DNA of 22,689 nt from a virus: positions 1 through 22,689 of IMG/VR virus record IMGVR_UViG_3300020442_001917. One strand, 5' to 3'. Below are positions 14,928 to 22,089 of the stretch, in pieces (position 1 is the first letter of the stretch; each line of letters opens with the position of its first letter). The position numbers were made by a program, and so were the translations under genes. The notes under the pieces were generated by a model. The model was given only the letters and a program-made list of their open reading frames with translations. It ran no database searches and was not told the DNA's origin.

Positions 14928-17764
14928 CAGTAATCAATGATTCCTAAGAGGTTTGCTTTTTCTCTAGATGCAGAGGATGCACTGAAGGCAGGTATCTGAG
15001 TTGCTGTTACCTGACGTTGTGGTGCAGTAGCCTTTGTTCCACCGTCAATCACAGTCACTTTTGGTTTTGATTTTTGTAGCGGAGTAATCTCAGGTATCAC
15101 TGGTTTTGATTTACCAAGTTCAACCTGACCACCTCTCTGTGCTTTAACAGGAGCAGAAACAGTACCTAATTTAGCAGCAATCCTGCTTCGCATTTCTGGT
15201 CCACCTTCACCAATCTTCTGTCCCTTTCTTAACTTATCTAAGTCCCATCTCTCTCCTGTTCCACCCCATATAGTAGGACCATAATTATCTGAAGCATTTC
15301 TACCATCTAAATTAGAACCTGCTTCACCATGAGTCATCACATTTCTAATATTAATATCACCTGCAGTCCAACCCATACTCTTTCCGATAGTTGCTGCCTC
15401 TGTTGCCATTGCATCTAGTTGTGCTTCAGTAGGAGCTTGTGCCATGTTGGTTTCATTTGAACCTCCACCCATTGCTGCTACTGACAATCCAATAGAATTA
15501 GAATTTCTATTGTAAGTATGTCCGCTAGTTCTATCATAATCTACAAGTCTATGTTTCTTACCATCACCAGTAAAGACTGTATGATATGGTCCAACTACAC
15601 TATTATATCCACCAGCAGTCCAGTGCAAGTAAAGTGTCTTACCTTTCTTTGGATATACTCCAGGATTCTTTGCTCCTGGTGGAGTGCTTTGTGATTCTTT
15701 ATTTGCAGTCATTTTTCCTTCACCTCTACCACCATCACTACTACCACCACCAAGCATACTACCAACACCTGCCATAGATGTAATGGCATTCATTAAGAAT
15801 CCAATAATACCACCAGGTTCTTCTTTAGTACCAGTATCACCAGCAACATTAATACCTGGAAGTTGAGTTGCTTCCTTTGCTGCTTCTAACTCTGCTTCTT
15901 TTTGATCCTTTCCTTCAGAGATTGCTTTATTTTTTGCAATCTGAAACTTCTGATTATAATCGTGGAAAGTCTTTGCTTCTGGGTGTGTTGTTATACTCTT
16001 TGGAGGAACTAATTTAGATGCTGATGCTCTGCGACGTTTGTCATTAGTTCTCTGCCTGACAGATAGTTCTTTCTTAGTATTCTCAGAACCAAGAACCATA
16101 TTCCATTCATCTGAACCAGGAGATATGCCTGTCAATGTATCAGACTGACCAAACATATGTCCAAGTGGACCTGCCTTGGTGACAACCTTATTGATTTGTT
16201 TTACAACAACGTTTCCTTCAGGAGAGCGATCATAACCAACCACATATGACTTACCAGAATTACCTGGATTCTCAATATGCCTTGTAGTTTGCATTCCCTT
16301 GCGATACTCTGCAGGGTTAAATGTTACTGGTCCAACAGCACCACCACCCTGAGCATACATAGTGCCCTGCATAATCTTTGGTTCGTTTGTTCCACCACCA
16401 GCAGCATTCATTGCCATCATAGTATCAAGACCATATTTCTGCACAGCACCAGTGCTCATTACAAACTCACCATTGGTAAGCATTGCAGGAACTTTATCAA
16501 TACCAGACTCACCCTTTACTTTGCCACCACCACTGTATTGACCAAATCCTAACATGTCAGCACTGATTGGAGCACCAGTCATTCCACCAAACTCTCTAAT
16601 CTCATCTGCCTGAGATTTGTCTGGGTTATTTTCATCCTTAATTACTGCAGTTCCTTTTTGGTTTGCACTAATTGCCGCAGCTGCAGTGCCCGTGACAACA
16701 GCAGCACCAAGGAAGAGTGGATTCTTAAGAAGTCTCAGAATCTTTGGCGTAAACTTAAACAGTAAACCCGATACGGTTGATATCAACCCACCAAGTTTAG
16801 TTCCAAATAATAAATATCCTCCAAGTAACGCAGGCCAAAAGTCACCTAAGAATCTAATAATATTATCAATCTTCTTCTTGTTATCTGGATCTCCAAACCA
16901 TTCTATCAACTTAAACAGTGCTCTGCCTAAGAATATAGTTGTGAAATACTCAAGTATTTTATCAAAGATAGACTTGACTGGGGCAACAATAGTCTTTGCT
17001 GCCTTCATCAATACAGAATCTTTCTTCTCTAACTTATTTTCTCTGACAGATCTCTTCTCTCTTTCCTCTTTCTTTCTCTCCTTATTTGCTTTCTTCTCTT
17101 CAAGTTTTTGATCCTTCTTTATGACCTCAAGGATATCATCAATACCCTTTAGAATATCATCAAAATTACTTTCTCTTTCTTCTTCTAAAGGATCAACTTT
17201 AATCTTCTGCTGTGTTGGTACAACTAAAGTACCTCCACCAGCACCAAGAGAACCTACCTCTTCCTTATCAGATTCTTTCTTTCTGTTCAGAAAATTTTCA
17301 ACGAATCTACCGAACTTATCACTATCGTTTCTTGTTTTAAACCCTTCTTTTCTTTCCTCACTAGTCAGTTGCTCACCTTCAATGGTGCCTTCTGATATCA
17401 ACTCATCACGATACTTTGCATATCTATCACCAAAGAATTTCTGAGGTACAATCGCACCTGCTTTGATTGTAGTTACCTTTGGTTCTATTGGGGACTCTTC
17501 TTGAATAGAACCTAGTAAATCATCAAGTCCTTCTGGAATATCTTCGTCCTCCTCCTCGCCAACCATATCCCTTGCCATCTCATGTAAGTCGGTATCATTA
17601 CGACCCTGAATGAGTTTACTATCTAAATCACTAGTCTCTTCGGCATCTAAAGAATTATAATACTTAGACAGTATAACAATCTGGTCATCAGAAAGCTTGG
17701 CAACAAGATCCTCTCCCAGCATTCTGCTGTAAGTCTTTCTTATCTGTGCCTTACTTCTAGCCAT
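14927..17764 (-). CDS. Tape-measure-like virion protein with amidase domain
   Basis: This encodes 945 residues. The N-terminal ~250 are charged, and a basic coiled stretch RENKLEKK lies near 240-247. Next comes SIFDKILEYFTTIFLGRALF (about 265-284), then hydrophobic segments (about 302-370), then SGIDKVPAMLTNGEFVM (about 418-434), FLMNAITSMAGVG (about 655-668) and an N-acetylmuramoyl-L-alanine amidase-type domain (about 705-850). In that domain LYLHWTAGG and MTHGE supply likely zinc-binding histidines, with a C-terminal Asp candidate in RWDLDK. The amidase would cut the stem peptide of the host wall. It begins inside the 58-residue ORF by overlap and has no clear Shine-Dalgarno. Its position right after the chaperone pair supports a tape-measure or internal-tail role. 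Confidence 0.75.
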   Translation of the reverse strand: MARSKAQIRKTYSRMLGEDLVAKLSDDQIVILSKYYNSLDAEETSDLDSKLIQGRNDTDLHEMARDMVGEEEDEDIPEGLDDLLGSIQEESPIEPKVTTIKAGAIVPQKFFGDRYAKYRDELISEGTIEGEQLTSEERKEGFKTRNDSDKFGRFVENFLNRKKESDKEEVGSLGAGGGTLVVPTQQKIKVDPLEEERESNFDDILKGIDDILEVIKKDQKLEEKKANKERKKEEREKRSVRENKLEKKDSVLMKAAKTIVAPVKSIFDKILEYFTTIFLGRALFKLIEWFGDPDNKKKIDNIIRFLGDFWPALLGGYLLFGTKLGGLISTVSGLLFKFTPKILRLLKNPLFLGAAVVTGTAAAAISANQKGTAVIKDENNPDKSQADEIREFGGMTGAPISADMLGFGQYSGGGKVKGESGIDKVPAMLTNGEFVMSTGAVQKYGLDTMMAMNAAGGGTNEPKIMQGTMYAQGGGAVGPVTFNPAEYRKGMQTTRHIENPGNSGKSYVVGYDRSPEGNVVVKQINKVVTKAGPLGHMFGQSDTLTGISPGSDEWNMVLGSENTKKELSVRQRTNDKRRRASASKLVPPKSITTHPEAKTFHDYNQKFQIAKNKAISEGKDQKEAELEAAKEATQLPGINVAGDTGTKEEPGGIIGFLMNAITSMAGVGSMLGGGSSDGGRGEGKMTANKESQSTPPGAKNPGVYPKKGKTLYLHWTAGGYNSVVGPYHTVFTGDGKKHRLVDYDRTSGHTYNRNSNSIGLSVAAMGGGSNETNMAQAPTEAQLDAMATEAATIGKSMGWTAGDINIRNVMTHGEAGSNLDGRNASDNYGPTIWGGTGERWDLDKLRKGQKIGEGGPEMRSRIAAKLGTVSAPVKAQRGGQVELGKSKPVIPEITPLQKSKPKVTVIDGGTKATAPQRQVTATQIPAFSASSASREKANLLGIIDY

Positions 17765-17933
17765 TTGCCGTCTGCTGCTTTAATTTTTCATCTTCAAGAT
17801 GCGCTTGTAATAATCCAACATAAACGTCTCGTTCCCAAGGAATAAGATTTTCAATCTCAGTTAATGAATATTTATGGTACTGTATTAAGGCAAAATTGAG
17901 ACGATAGTAACTCTCAAGATCCATATGGATCAT
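17757..17933 (-). CDS. 58-residue gp51-like ORF, probable frameshift extension of gp26
   Basis: The frame runs from ATG 17933 to TAG 17759-17757 and is too short to appear in routine ORF lists. It reads MIHMDLESYYRLNFAL..., and its core SLTEIENLIPWERDVYVGLL resembles the small C-terminal extensions of phage tail assembly chaperones. In T4, gene 51 follows gene 26 directly, so this is its positional counterpart, although T4 gp51 is far longer (249 residues). The ATG lies 2 bases after the gp26 stop and has no proper Shine-Dalgarno (AGG only one base away). It is in the -1 frame relative to gp26 and can be reached by a slip on T TTT TTC, giving a 299-residue fusion. Its stop overlaps the start of the amidase-bearing gene. 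Confidence 0.75.
   Translation of the reverse strand: MIHMDLESYYRLNFALIQYHKYSLTEIENLIPWERDVYVGLLQAHLEDEKLKQQTANG
17869..17876 (-). promoter_or_regulatory. T4-late-like promoter box CATAAATA
   Basis: CATAAATA is found inside the 58-residue ORF, 105 bases before the ATG of the amidase-bearing protein. It is the same octamer as upstream of gp26 and of the giant virion protein. Because it lies within coding sequence it could be coincidental. Confidence 0.35.
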
Positions 17934-17948
17934 GCCTACGCGAAAAAA
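17918..17948 (-). promoter_or_regulatory. Candidate -1 frameshift site with downstream hairpin
   Basis: On the minus strand the last codons of gp26 are AGT TTT TTC GCG TAG, containing the slippery heptamer T TTT TTC (17948-17942). After a one-base backward slip, reading continues CGC GTA GGC ATG ATC into the 58-residue ORF. Ten bases downstream is a perfect palindrome GATCCATATGGATC (17931-17918), able to form a short hairpin that could stimulate slippage. Phage P2 uses a T TTT TTG site in its E/E' chaperone genes (established knowledge), so the arrangement is closely comparable. Confidence 0.7.
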
Positions 17949-18655
17949 CTTGACAGTCCCTCCAGTACAACCATACTCTCTACATTAGTATTTGGATTGG
18001 TTACCGTAATCGTATGAGACAGTTTAGGCATTGTCTCAAAGAACTTCTCAATATCCTTGAACTGTGTGGAGTTCATTGACTCAACAAATTCTTTAATTTC
18101 TTTCTTACTACAATCTGCTGCTGCCCATACTTCATCTTCAGTATAAATCTTATCAATACAAGTTGCAATCAATTCAAACGATTGATCCATCGCATTCTTA
18201 TCACTAAAGTCAAAATTATTCTGAATGAATTGATCCAGTGATGGATACTTCATCTCCATCATAATTGTAGGATCAATTCTGATTTGTTTTTTATGATCTT
18301 CATTCTTCTGAACTTGAATGTCATCAAGATCAATCGTCACAGGAACTTGTGTTTTACCATCATCAGGACAAATAATATTTACTTCAATCTCTTCACCAAC
18401 AGACTTACCTCTGATGTTGAGGAACAGATATTCAATATCAAATGTAGGAAGTTTCTCTACTTTAATACCCTTTGTGATGATGCAACTTTGAATAACCGTT
18501 TTGATTGCATTAGTAATCTGCTTGGAGTTTTCACTTTCCAATGCAATTACAAGTACCTTCTCTTCTTTAACTAGAAATGGTCTATATGTAACTGTTTCTC
18601 CTGTTGATGGCAACTCAAGTTCATATCTTGGCGTAGCAATCTTTGGTAAAGGCAT
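17936..18655 (-). CDS. gp26: Baseplate hub/assembly protein gp26
   Basis: This encodes 239 residues (T4 gp26 is 208). The opening MPLPKIATPRYELELPST, then YRPFLVKEEKVLVIALES, is the hallmark of the T4 gp26 baseplate family. The middle (DIEYLFLNIRGKSVGEEIEVNI.CPDDGKT) and a helical C-terminal part also fit. A good Shine-Dalgarno AGGAC lies six bases before the ATG, and a CATAAATA late-like box 26 bases before it. The gene ends in a T TTT TTC slippery sequence followed by the -1-frame 58-residue ORF, so two products are expected: gp26 and a 299-residue gp26-gp51-like fusion. That suggests a tail-assembly-chaperone role rather than a purely structural one. Confidence 0.87.
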   Translation of the reverse strand: MPLPKIATPRYELELPSTGETVTYRPFLVKEEKVLVIALESENSKQITNAIKTVIQSCIITKGIKVEKLPTFDIEYLFLNIRGKSVGEEIEVNIICPDDGKTQVPVTIDLDDIQVQKNEDHKKQIRIDPTIMMEMKYPSLDQFIQNNFDFSDKNAMDQSFELIATCIDKIYTEDEVWAAADCSKKEIKEFVESMNSTQFKDIEKFFETMPKLSHTITVTNPNTNVESMVVLEGLSSFFA

Positions 18656-18680
18656 AATGTCCTATAAAGTTCAGTGAAAT

Positions 18681-18688
18681 TATTTATG
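18681..18688 (-). promoter_or_regulatory. T4-late-like promoter box CATAAATA
   Basis: CATAAATA on the minus strand lies in the 40-base gap between the tube-fold gene and gp26, 26 bases before the gp26 ATG. It matches the T4 late consensus TATAAATA at seven of eight positions and recurs elsewhere in this operon. Confidence 0.55.
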
Positions 18689-18695
18689 AAGGATT

Positions 18696-19268
18696 CTAAA
18701 ATCCTTCATCCTCTATGACATATCTGAGGTAAGTCATAGACACAGTACATTTCAATACATCTGTAGAACTATATGACAGAGGCATTGAATTTATTGCAAT
18801 AGGATATGCATCATAGAAACTATAATGTAAAGGTCTTCCTTCATCCTTCTCAAACTTAGTCACACCCATATATGTTTTATACTCACTAGGATACTTTACT
18901 TTATAATCATAGTTTGAAAATCTTCTATCATTTCTTTCATTATCACCAACAATAAAATTCATCCACTTTTCAAAGTATCTAATCTGAGAATACTTTTCCC
19001 CTTCAACATAGAATGTTAAATCAAGTCTGTCATCATACATTCTTCTGTATGCATTTCTTTCCGTCACACCATGACGATCACCTGTAATCTCTTGAGTATT
19101 CAGAGATGATCCAGGAAGAGATGCCTCAGAACAAGACATGTGAAACTCATCAATGGATGTGGTGTTAAAAAACTCACTCAATACACTTGGTGTAGCTATA
19201 CTAACTTTAAATTTTGATGTTAGTGATGGTCTTAGCAACGCACTTTTTATTTGTCCTACAGTTGCCAT
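18696..19268 (-). CDS. Tail-tube-fold protein, gp19/gp54-like
   Basis: This encodes 190 residues. The layout resembles the T4 tail-tube fold: an N-terminal strand FKVSIATP; a loop with SCSEASLPGSSLNTQEITGDRHG; a tube-like MYDDRLDLTFYVEGEKYSQIRYFEKWMNFIVG; and a C-terminal IAINSMPLSYSSTDVLKCTVSMTYLRYV, comparable to the end of gp19 where a gap in the sheet is bridged. It is the first gene of the minus-strand hub operon. In T4 the baseplate-proximal tube proteins gp48 and gp54 cap the hub, and gp48 is encoded nearby, so this may be the tube initiator gp54 or a tube paralogue. No Shine-Dalgarno is evident. A divergent 30-base gap separates it from gp4. Confidence 0.68.
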   Translation of the reverse strand: MATVGQIKSALLRPSLTSKFKVSIATPSVLSEFFNTTSIDEFHMSCSEASLPGSSLNTQEITGDRHGVTERNAYRRMYDDRLDLTFYVEGEKYSQIRYFEKWMNFIVGDNERNDRRFSNYDYKVKYPSEYKTYMGVTKFEKDEGRPLHYSFYDAYPIAINSMPLSYSSTDVLKCTVSMTYLRYVIEDEGF

Positions 19269-19275
19269 CTAAATA
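19268..19275 (+). promoter_or_regulatory. Late-like promoter box TCTAAATA for gp4 operon
   Basis: TCTAAATA on the plus strand matches TATAAATA at seven of eight positions and lies 23 bases before the gp4 ATG. It is squeezed into the 30-base divergent gap and touches the start codon of the minus-strand tube-fold gene. It would start the gp4-gp48-gp53 transcript. No equally good box faces the minus strand here. Confidence 0.42.
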
Positions 19276-19298
19276 GTTTTTAAGGTTATATACTATGT

Positions 19299-19742
19299 AT
19301 GGCGGAAAGTAATAAAAGTAAGTACTATCCTTCCTATCCAAAAAAATATAAAGGCGACCCTCGTAATATTATCTGTAGAAGCAGTTGGGAGAGAAAGTTC
19401 TGTAGATATTGTGACTTGAATGAACAGGTTCTTGAGTGGGGTAGTGAAGAATTTTACATTCCTTATATCTCTCCCATTGATAATAGAGTTCACAAATACT
19501 TCCCTGACTTTATTATGAAAGTCAAAGAGAGTACAGGGAGAATTAAAACTTATGTGATTGAAGTGAAACCTATGAAACAATGTGCTCCACCAAAGAAACC
19601 AAAGAAACAAACAAAAGGTTATCTGTATGAGATGAAAACCTATGCTGTCAATCAAGCAAAGTGGAAAGCAGCAAAAGAGTTCTGTGATGATAGAAGAATT
19701 GAATTTAAGATCATAACAGAAGTCGAACTAGGTATCCGATGA
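19299..19742 (+). CDS. gp4: Head completion protein gp4 (PD-(D/E)XK nuclease-like)
   Basis: This encodes 147 residues, close to T4 gp4 (150). The start is ATG at 19299; an out-of-frame ATG four bases earlier leads only to a short dead end. Conserved text includes YYPSYPKKYKGDP, SSWERKFCRYCD and PKKQTKGYLYEMKTYAVN. Glu31 (in WERKF), Asp70 (in YFPDFI) and Glu88-x-Lys90 (in VIEVKP) form a PD-(D/E)XK nuclease-like set, as in TnsA-type proteins. In T4, gp4 acts after packaging to complete the head so that tails can join. It overlaps the next gene by ATGA. Confidence 0.87.
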   Translation: MAESNKSKYYPSYPKKYKGDPRNIICRSSWERKFCRYCDLNEQVLEWGSEEFYIPYISPIDNRVHKYFPDFIMKVKESTGRIKTYVIEVKPMKQCAPPKKPKKQTKGYLYEMKTYAVNQAKWKAAKEFCDDRRIEFKIITEVELGIR

Positions 19743-20089
19743 ATAGAATCGAACCAATACTAGATGATATAAATGCTACTCATGATCAAGAAGACCAGAT
19801 GCTATTGATTATGGATGCATTGAAAGATACTGTAACACCAGTACCAGATGAAGGAACTTTTTGTACCTTTGTTTATAATGCAAAGACTCCTGGAGTCACT
19901 TATGACCAACATCCTTTAGTTGCAGTGACTGATTTATTTCCTTGGGGATTCCGTGGTCTTAATTTTCACTGGCAAGAGCATCGTCAGTATACTTGGGAAG
20001 AGTTAGCAGGTCAAGTTTACATTGTAAATAGAACTGAACTTGATGAACTAATGTCTATACAATATGGAAAGTTCATACTAAATAAATAA
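19739..20089 (+). CDS. Conserved-looking protein of unknown function
   Basis: This encodes 116 residues. I recognise no named family. A distinctive central stretch DLFPWGFRGLNFHWQEHRQYTWEE has clustered aromatic residues and is followed by LAGQVYIVNRTELDEL. It is predicted to be soluble, with no signal peptide or membrane segment. It starts within the gp4 stop (ATGA overlap) and ends 13 bases before gp48, so it is cotranscribed and probably translated by coupling. Its place between the head-completion and tail-tube-cap genes suggests a virion or assembly role, but nothing more specific can be said. Confidence 0.75.
   Translation: MNRIEPILDDINATHDQEDQMLLIMDALKDTVTPVPDEGTFCTFVYNAKTPGVTYDQHPLVAVTDLFPWGFRGLNFHWQEHRQYTWEELAGQVYIVNRTELDELMSIQYGKFILNK
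20081..20088 (+). promoter_or_regulatory. Possible late-like promoter box AATAAATA
   Basis: AATAAATA, within TACTAAATAAATAAAA, overlaps the end of the 116-residue gene and lies 15 bases before the gp48 ATG. It matches TATAAATA at seven of eight positions, but the A-rich setting makes chance likely and the distance to the ATG leaves little room for a ribosome binding site. Confidence 0.25.
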
Positions 20090-20102
20090 AAAACCCTGCG
20101 TA

Positions 20103-21425
20103 ATGGCGATACGAAGATCACAGAGAACGATAGGTAGTATACCGATAGCAACCGTCTTGGAAGTAAATGATGAGACTGGTGAAGCTTTTTTGTATGAAAA
20201 CAAGGGTATCTTTGGTAGAACATTAATCGCAACATCAGATAATGTTGGAGATGAATGGAATGTTACTAACCAATTTCGTAGAACATGGAATAATACTAAT
20301 GGTACAACTTTAAATAATACACAATTTAATGATTTTTTTGACACAGAACTAAGAAAAACTTTTAATAACGATAGGGCATCTCTTATTAATGCACACTCTA
20401 ATAATGATGTAAAAAGAGCACTGAAAGAGGCAGGTGTTCCAGGTGTAAAAGATCCAGAAACTAATACAACATCAGATAATACTACAGATACTCCAACAGT
20501 TGCAGATAATTCAAGGGATCAAGGTGATACTACAAAAACGGCTAGCAATCTTAATTTATCGGGTCTTAGAGGTGTATCAATTTTAGACGGAAAAGGAATG
20601 CCAACAAGCAAGAATTTGAGGTATCCTGTTGATATGTCTGATGAAATGAATAAACTTCAGATTAATATTAGAGAGTATAGTCCTAAAGGAATTGATAATA
20701 AAAAAGGAACTTTCCAAACCGCAGATAGACAGAAAGGAAATATTATAACAACAATCTTCTTACCGATCCCTGGTGGTATTCAGGATCAAAACCAGGTAAG
20801 TTGGGGAAAAGGTGATATGAATGCTCTGCAACAAGCAGCAGCACAGTTTGCTGTAGATACTATTACAAAAGGTGTTGAAGGAGCAAAGCAATCTGCAACA
20901 GAAATTGCTGAAAATATAACCAAAAATACTGGTGATTTAAAAAACCTAGCTGCTGCAGCGATGGCGGGTGCTGCTTCTGGTCTTGGTTCACAGTTACTTA
21001 CAAGACAAACAGGTCTCATTATTAATCCTAATGCAGAACTCTTGTTCCAAGGTCCTTCAATGAGACAGTTTGGATTCTCTTTTAATATGAGTGCTAGAAG
21101 TGAAGGCGAAGCAACATCTATACTGACAATCATTAGAGCACTGAAGCAGGGTATGTCTGTTCGTAGAAGTGAAAGTGGATTATTTTTAATGTCTCCATAC
21201 CTGTTTGAACTTAAGTATCTTGCTGGGTCAGATGCCCTGAACCCAAACTTAAATAAATTTAAGATGTGTGCTATGACTGGATTGAATGTAAATTATACAC
21301 CCAATCAAACGTTCATGGCATTTGAAAATAATATGCCTGTTGCATATCAACTTAATATGCAATTCCAAGAACTTGAACCAATCTTTAATGATGACTACAA
21401 TGCTGACAACTCAATAGGTTTCTAA
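20103..21425 (+). CDS. gp48: Baseplate tail-tube cap gp48
   Basis: This encodes 440 residues (T4 gp48 is 364). The N-terminal ~90 residues form a domain (RRSQRTIGSIPIATVLEVND...). Residues about 100-155 are low-complexity, rich in Asn, Thr and Asp, and probably disordered. The C-terminal part carries gp48 landmarks: INPNAELLFQGPSMRQFGFSF, then IRALKQGMSVRRS, FLMSPYLFELKYL, MCAMTGLNVNYTPNQTFMAF and YQLNMQFQELEPI. A helical Ala-rich segment (about 240-295) precedes these. In T4 gp48 sits on the hub and nucleates the tube. The ATG lies 13 bases after the upstream stop, with no clear Shine-Dalgarno; gp53 starts one base after its own stop. Confidence 0.88.
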   Translation: MAIRRSQRTIGSIPIATVLEVNDETGEAFLYENKGIFGRTLIATSDNVGDEWNVTNQFRRTWNNTNGTTLNNTQFNDFFDTELRKTFNNDRASLINAHSNNDVKRALKEAGVPGVKDPETNTTSDNTTDTPTVADNSRDQGDTTKTASNLNLSGLRGVSILDGKGMPTSKNLRYPVDMSDEMNKLQINIREYSPKGIDNKKGTFQTADRQKGNIITTIFLPIPGGIQDQNQVSWGKGDMNALQQAAAQFAVDTITKGVEGAKQSATEIAENITKNTGDLKNLAAAAMAGAASGLGSQLLTRQTGLIINPNAELLFQGPSMRQFGFSFNMSARSEGEATSILTIIRALKQGMSVRRSESGLFLMSPYLFELKYLAGSDALNPNLNKFKMCAMTGLNVNYTPNQTFMAFENNMPVAYQLNMQFQELEPIFNDDYNADNSIGF

Positions 21426-21426
21426 A

Positions 21427-22089
21427 ATGTCAAACTACTTCAGAAGATTACCAGACTTAGAATACGTTAGTAGATTAAAAGACTCCAAACTGTCTGATTA
21501 TATTGTAGTAAAGAATCTTTTTAAGAAAGGAATCTTAAGAGAAGATATCTATCAGAATCTTGCTACGTTTGAGAAGTATAAAATTATTGGTGATGAGAGA
21601 CCTGATAATGTAGCACAAAAAATATACGGAAATTCTGAACTAGATTGGATCGTCTTAGTATCAAATAATATTATCAACATACAAACTGAATGGCCTATGA
21701 GACAAAATGATCTTGATGAGAATCTTCTTTCAAAGTATGGTACTTATGAAAATCTATACAGTGGTATTCATCATTACGAATCAAAAGAAATCAAAGATGC
21801 TAATGGTGTAGTTCTTCTACCAGAAGGTCTTTGGGTTGATGAAGACTATGAATTCTTCTATACAAATCCTAATGGTATTCTTGAAAGAAGAAGACCTGCA
21901 CTCCCAGTTACAAACTATGAGTATGAAACAAAATTGGAAGATGATAAGAGAAATATAAATCTACTTAAACCAAAGTACGTTAACTTAGTACTTGATGACC
22001 TTAAAGGTATTATGCAATATGAAAAAGGTTCCACTCAGTATGTGAGCAGAACCTTAAAGAGAGCAGATAACGCTAAGTTATATTCTTAA
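21427..22089 (+). CDS. gp53: Baseplate wedge protein gp53
   Basis: This encodes 220 residues (T4 gp53 is 196). The start MSNYFRRLPDLEYVSR and the middle NLATFEKYKIIGDERPDNVAQKIYGNSELDWIVLVSNNIINI, followed by EWPM, are typical of the gp53 family; the DNVA..IYG...LDW..L part resembles a LysM-like fold. In T4 gp53 completes the baseplate wedge and lets wedges join around the hub. It follows gp48 with a one-base gap, so it is translationally coupled. Its TAA stop abuts the stop of the opposite-strand gp32 gene without any spacer or visible terminator. Confidence 0.88.
   Translation: MSNYFRRLPDLEYVSRLKDSKLSDYIVVKNLFKKGILREDIYQNLATFEKYKIIGDERPDNVAQKIYGNSELDWIVLVSNNIINIQTEWPMRQNDLDENLLSKYGTYENLYSGIHHYESKEIKDANGVVLLPEGLWVDEDYEFFYTNPNGILERRRPALPVTNYEYETKLEDDKRNINLLKPKYVNLVLDDLKGIMQYEKGSTQYVSRTLKRADNAKLYS

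Noticed and set aside
16617-17111. 164-codon plus-strand frame opposite the amidase-bearing gene
   Set aside because: Antisense to a clearly coding region; its Ser/Phe/Leu-rich text is what results from reading Lys/Glu-rich codons on the opposite strand.
12414-17764. Naming one of the two large proteins as gp29, the tape measure
   Set aside because: Both share tape-measure-like motifs and neither shows recognisable gp29 sequence, so choosing one is not supported.
19293-19655. 120-codon minus-strand frame opposite gp4
   Set aside because: It covers the conserved gp4 nuclease-like region in antisense, and its Phe/His-rich text is not protein-like.
20786-21133. 115-codon minus-strand frame opposite gp48
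   Set aside because: Antisense to conserved gp48 sequence, with no ribosome binding site and composition typical of a shadow frame.
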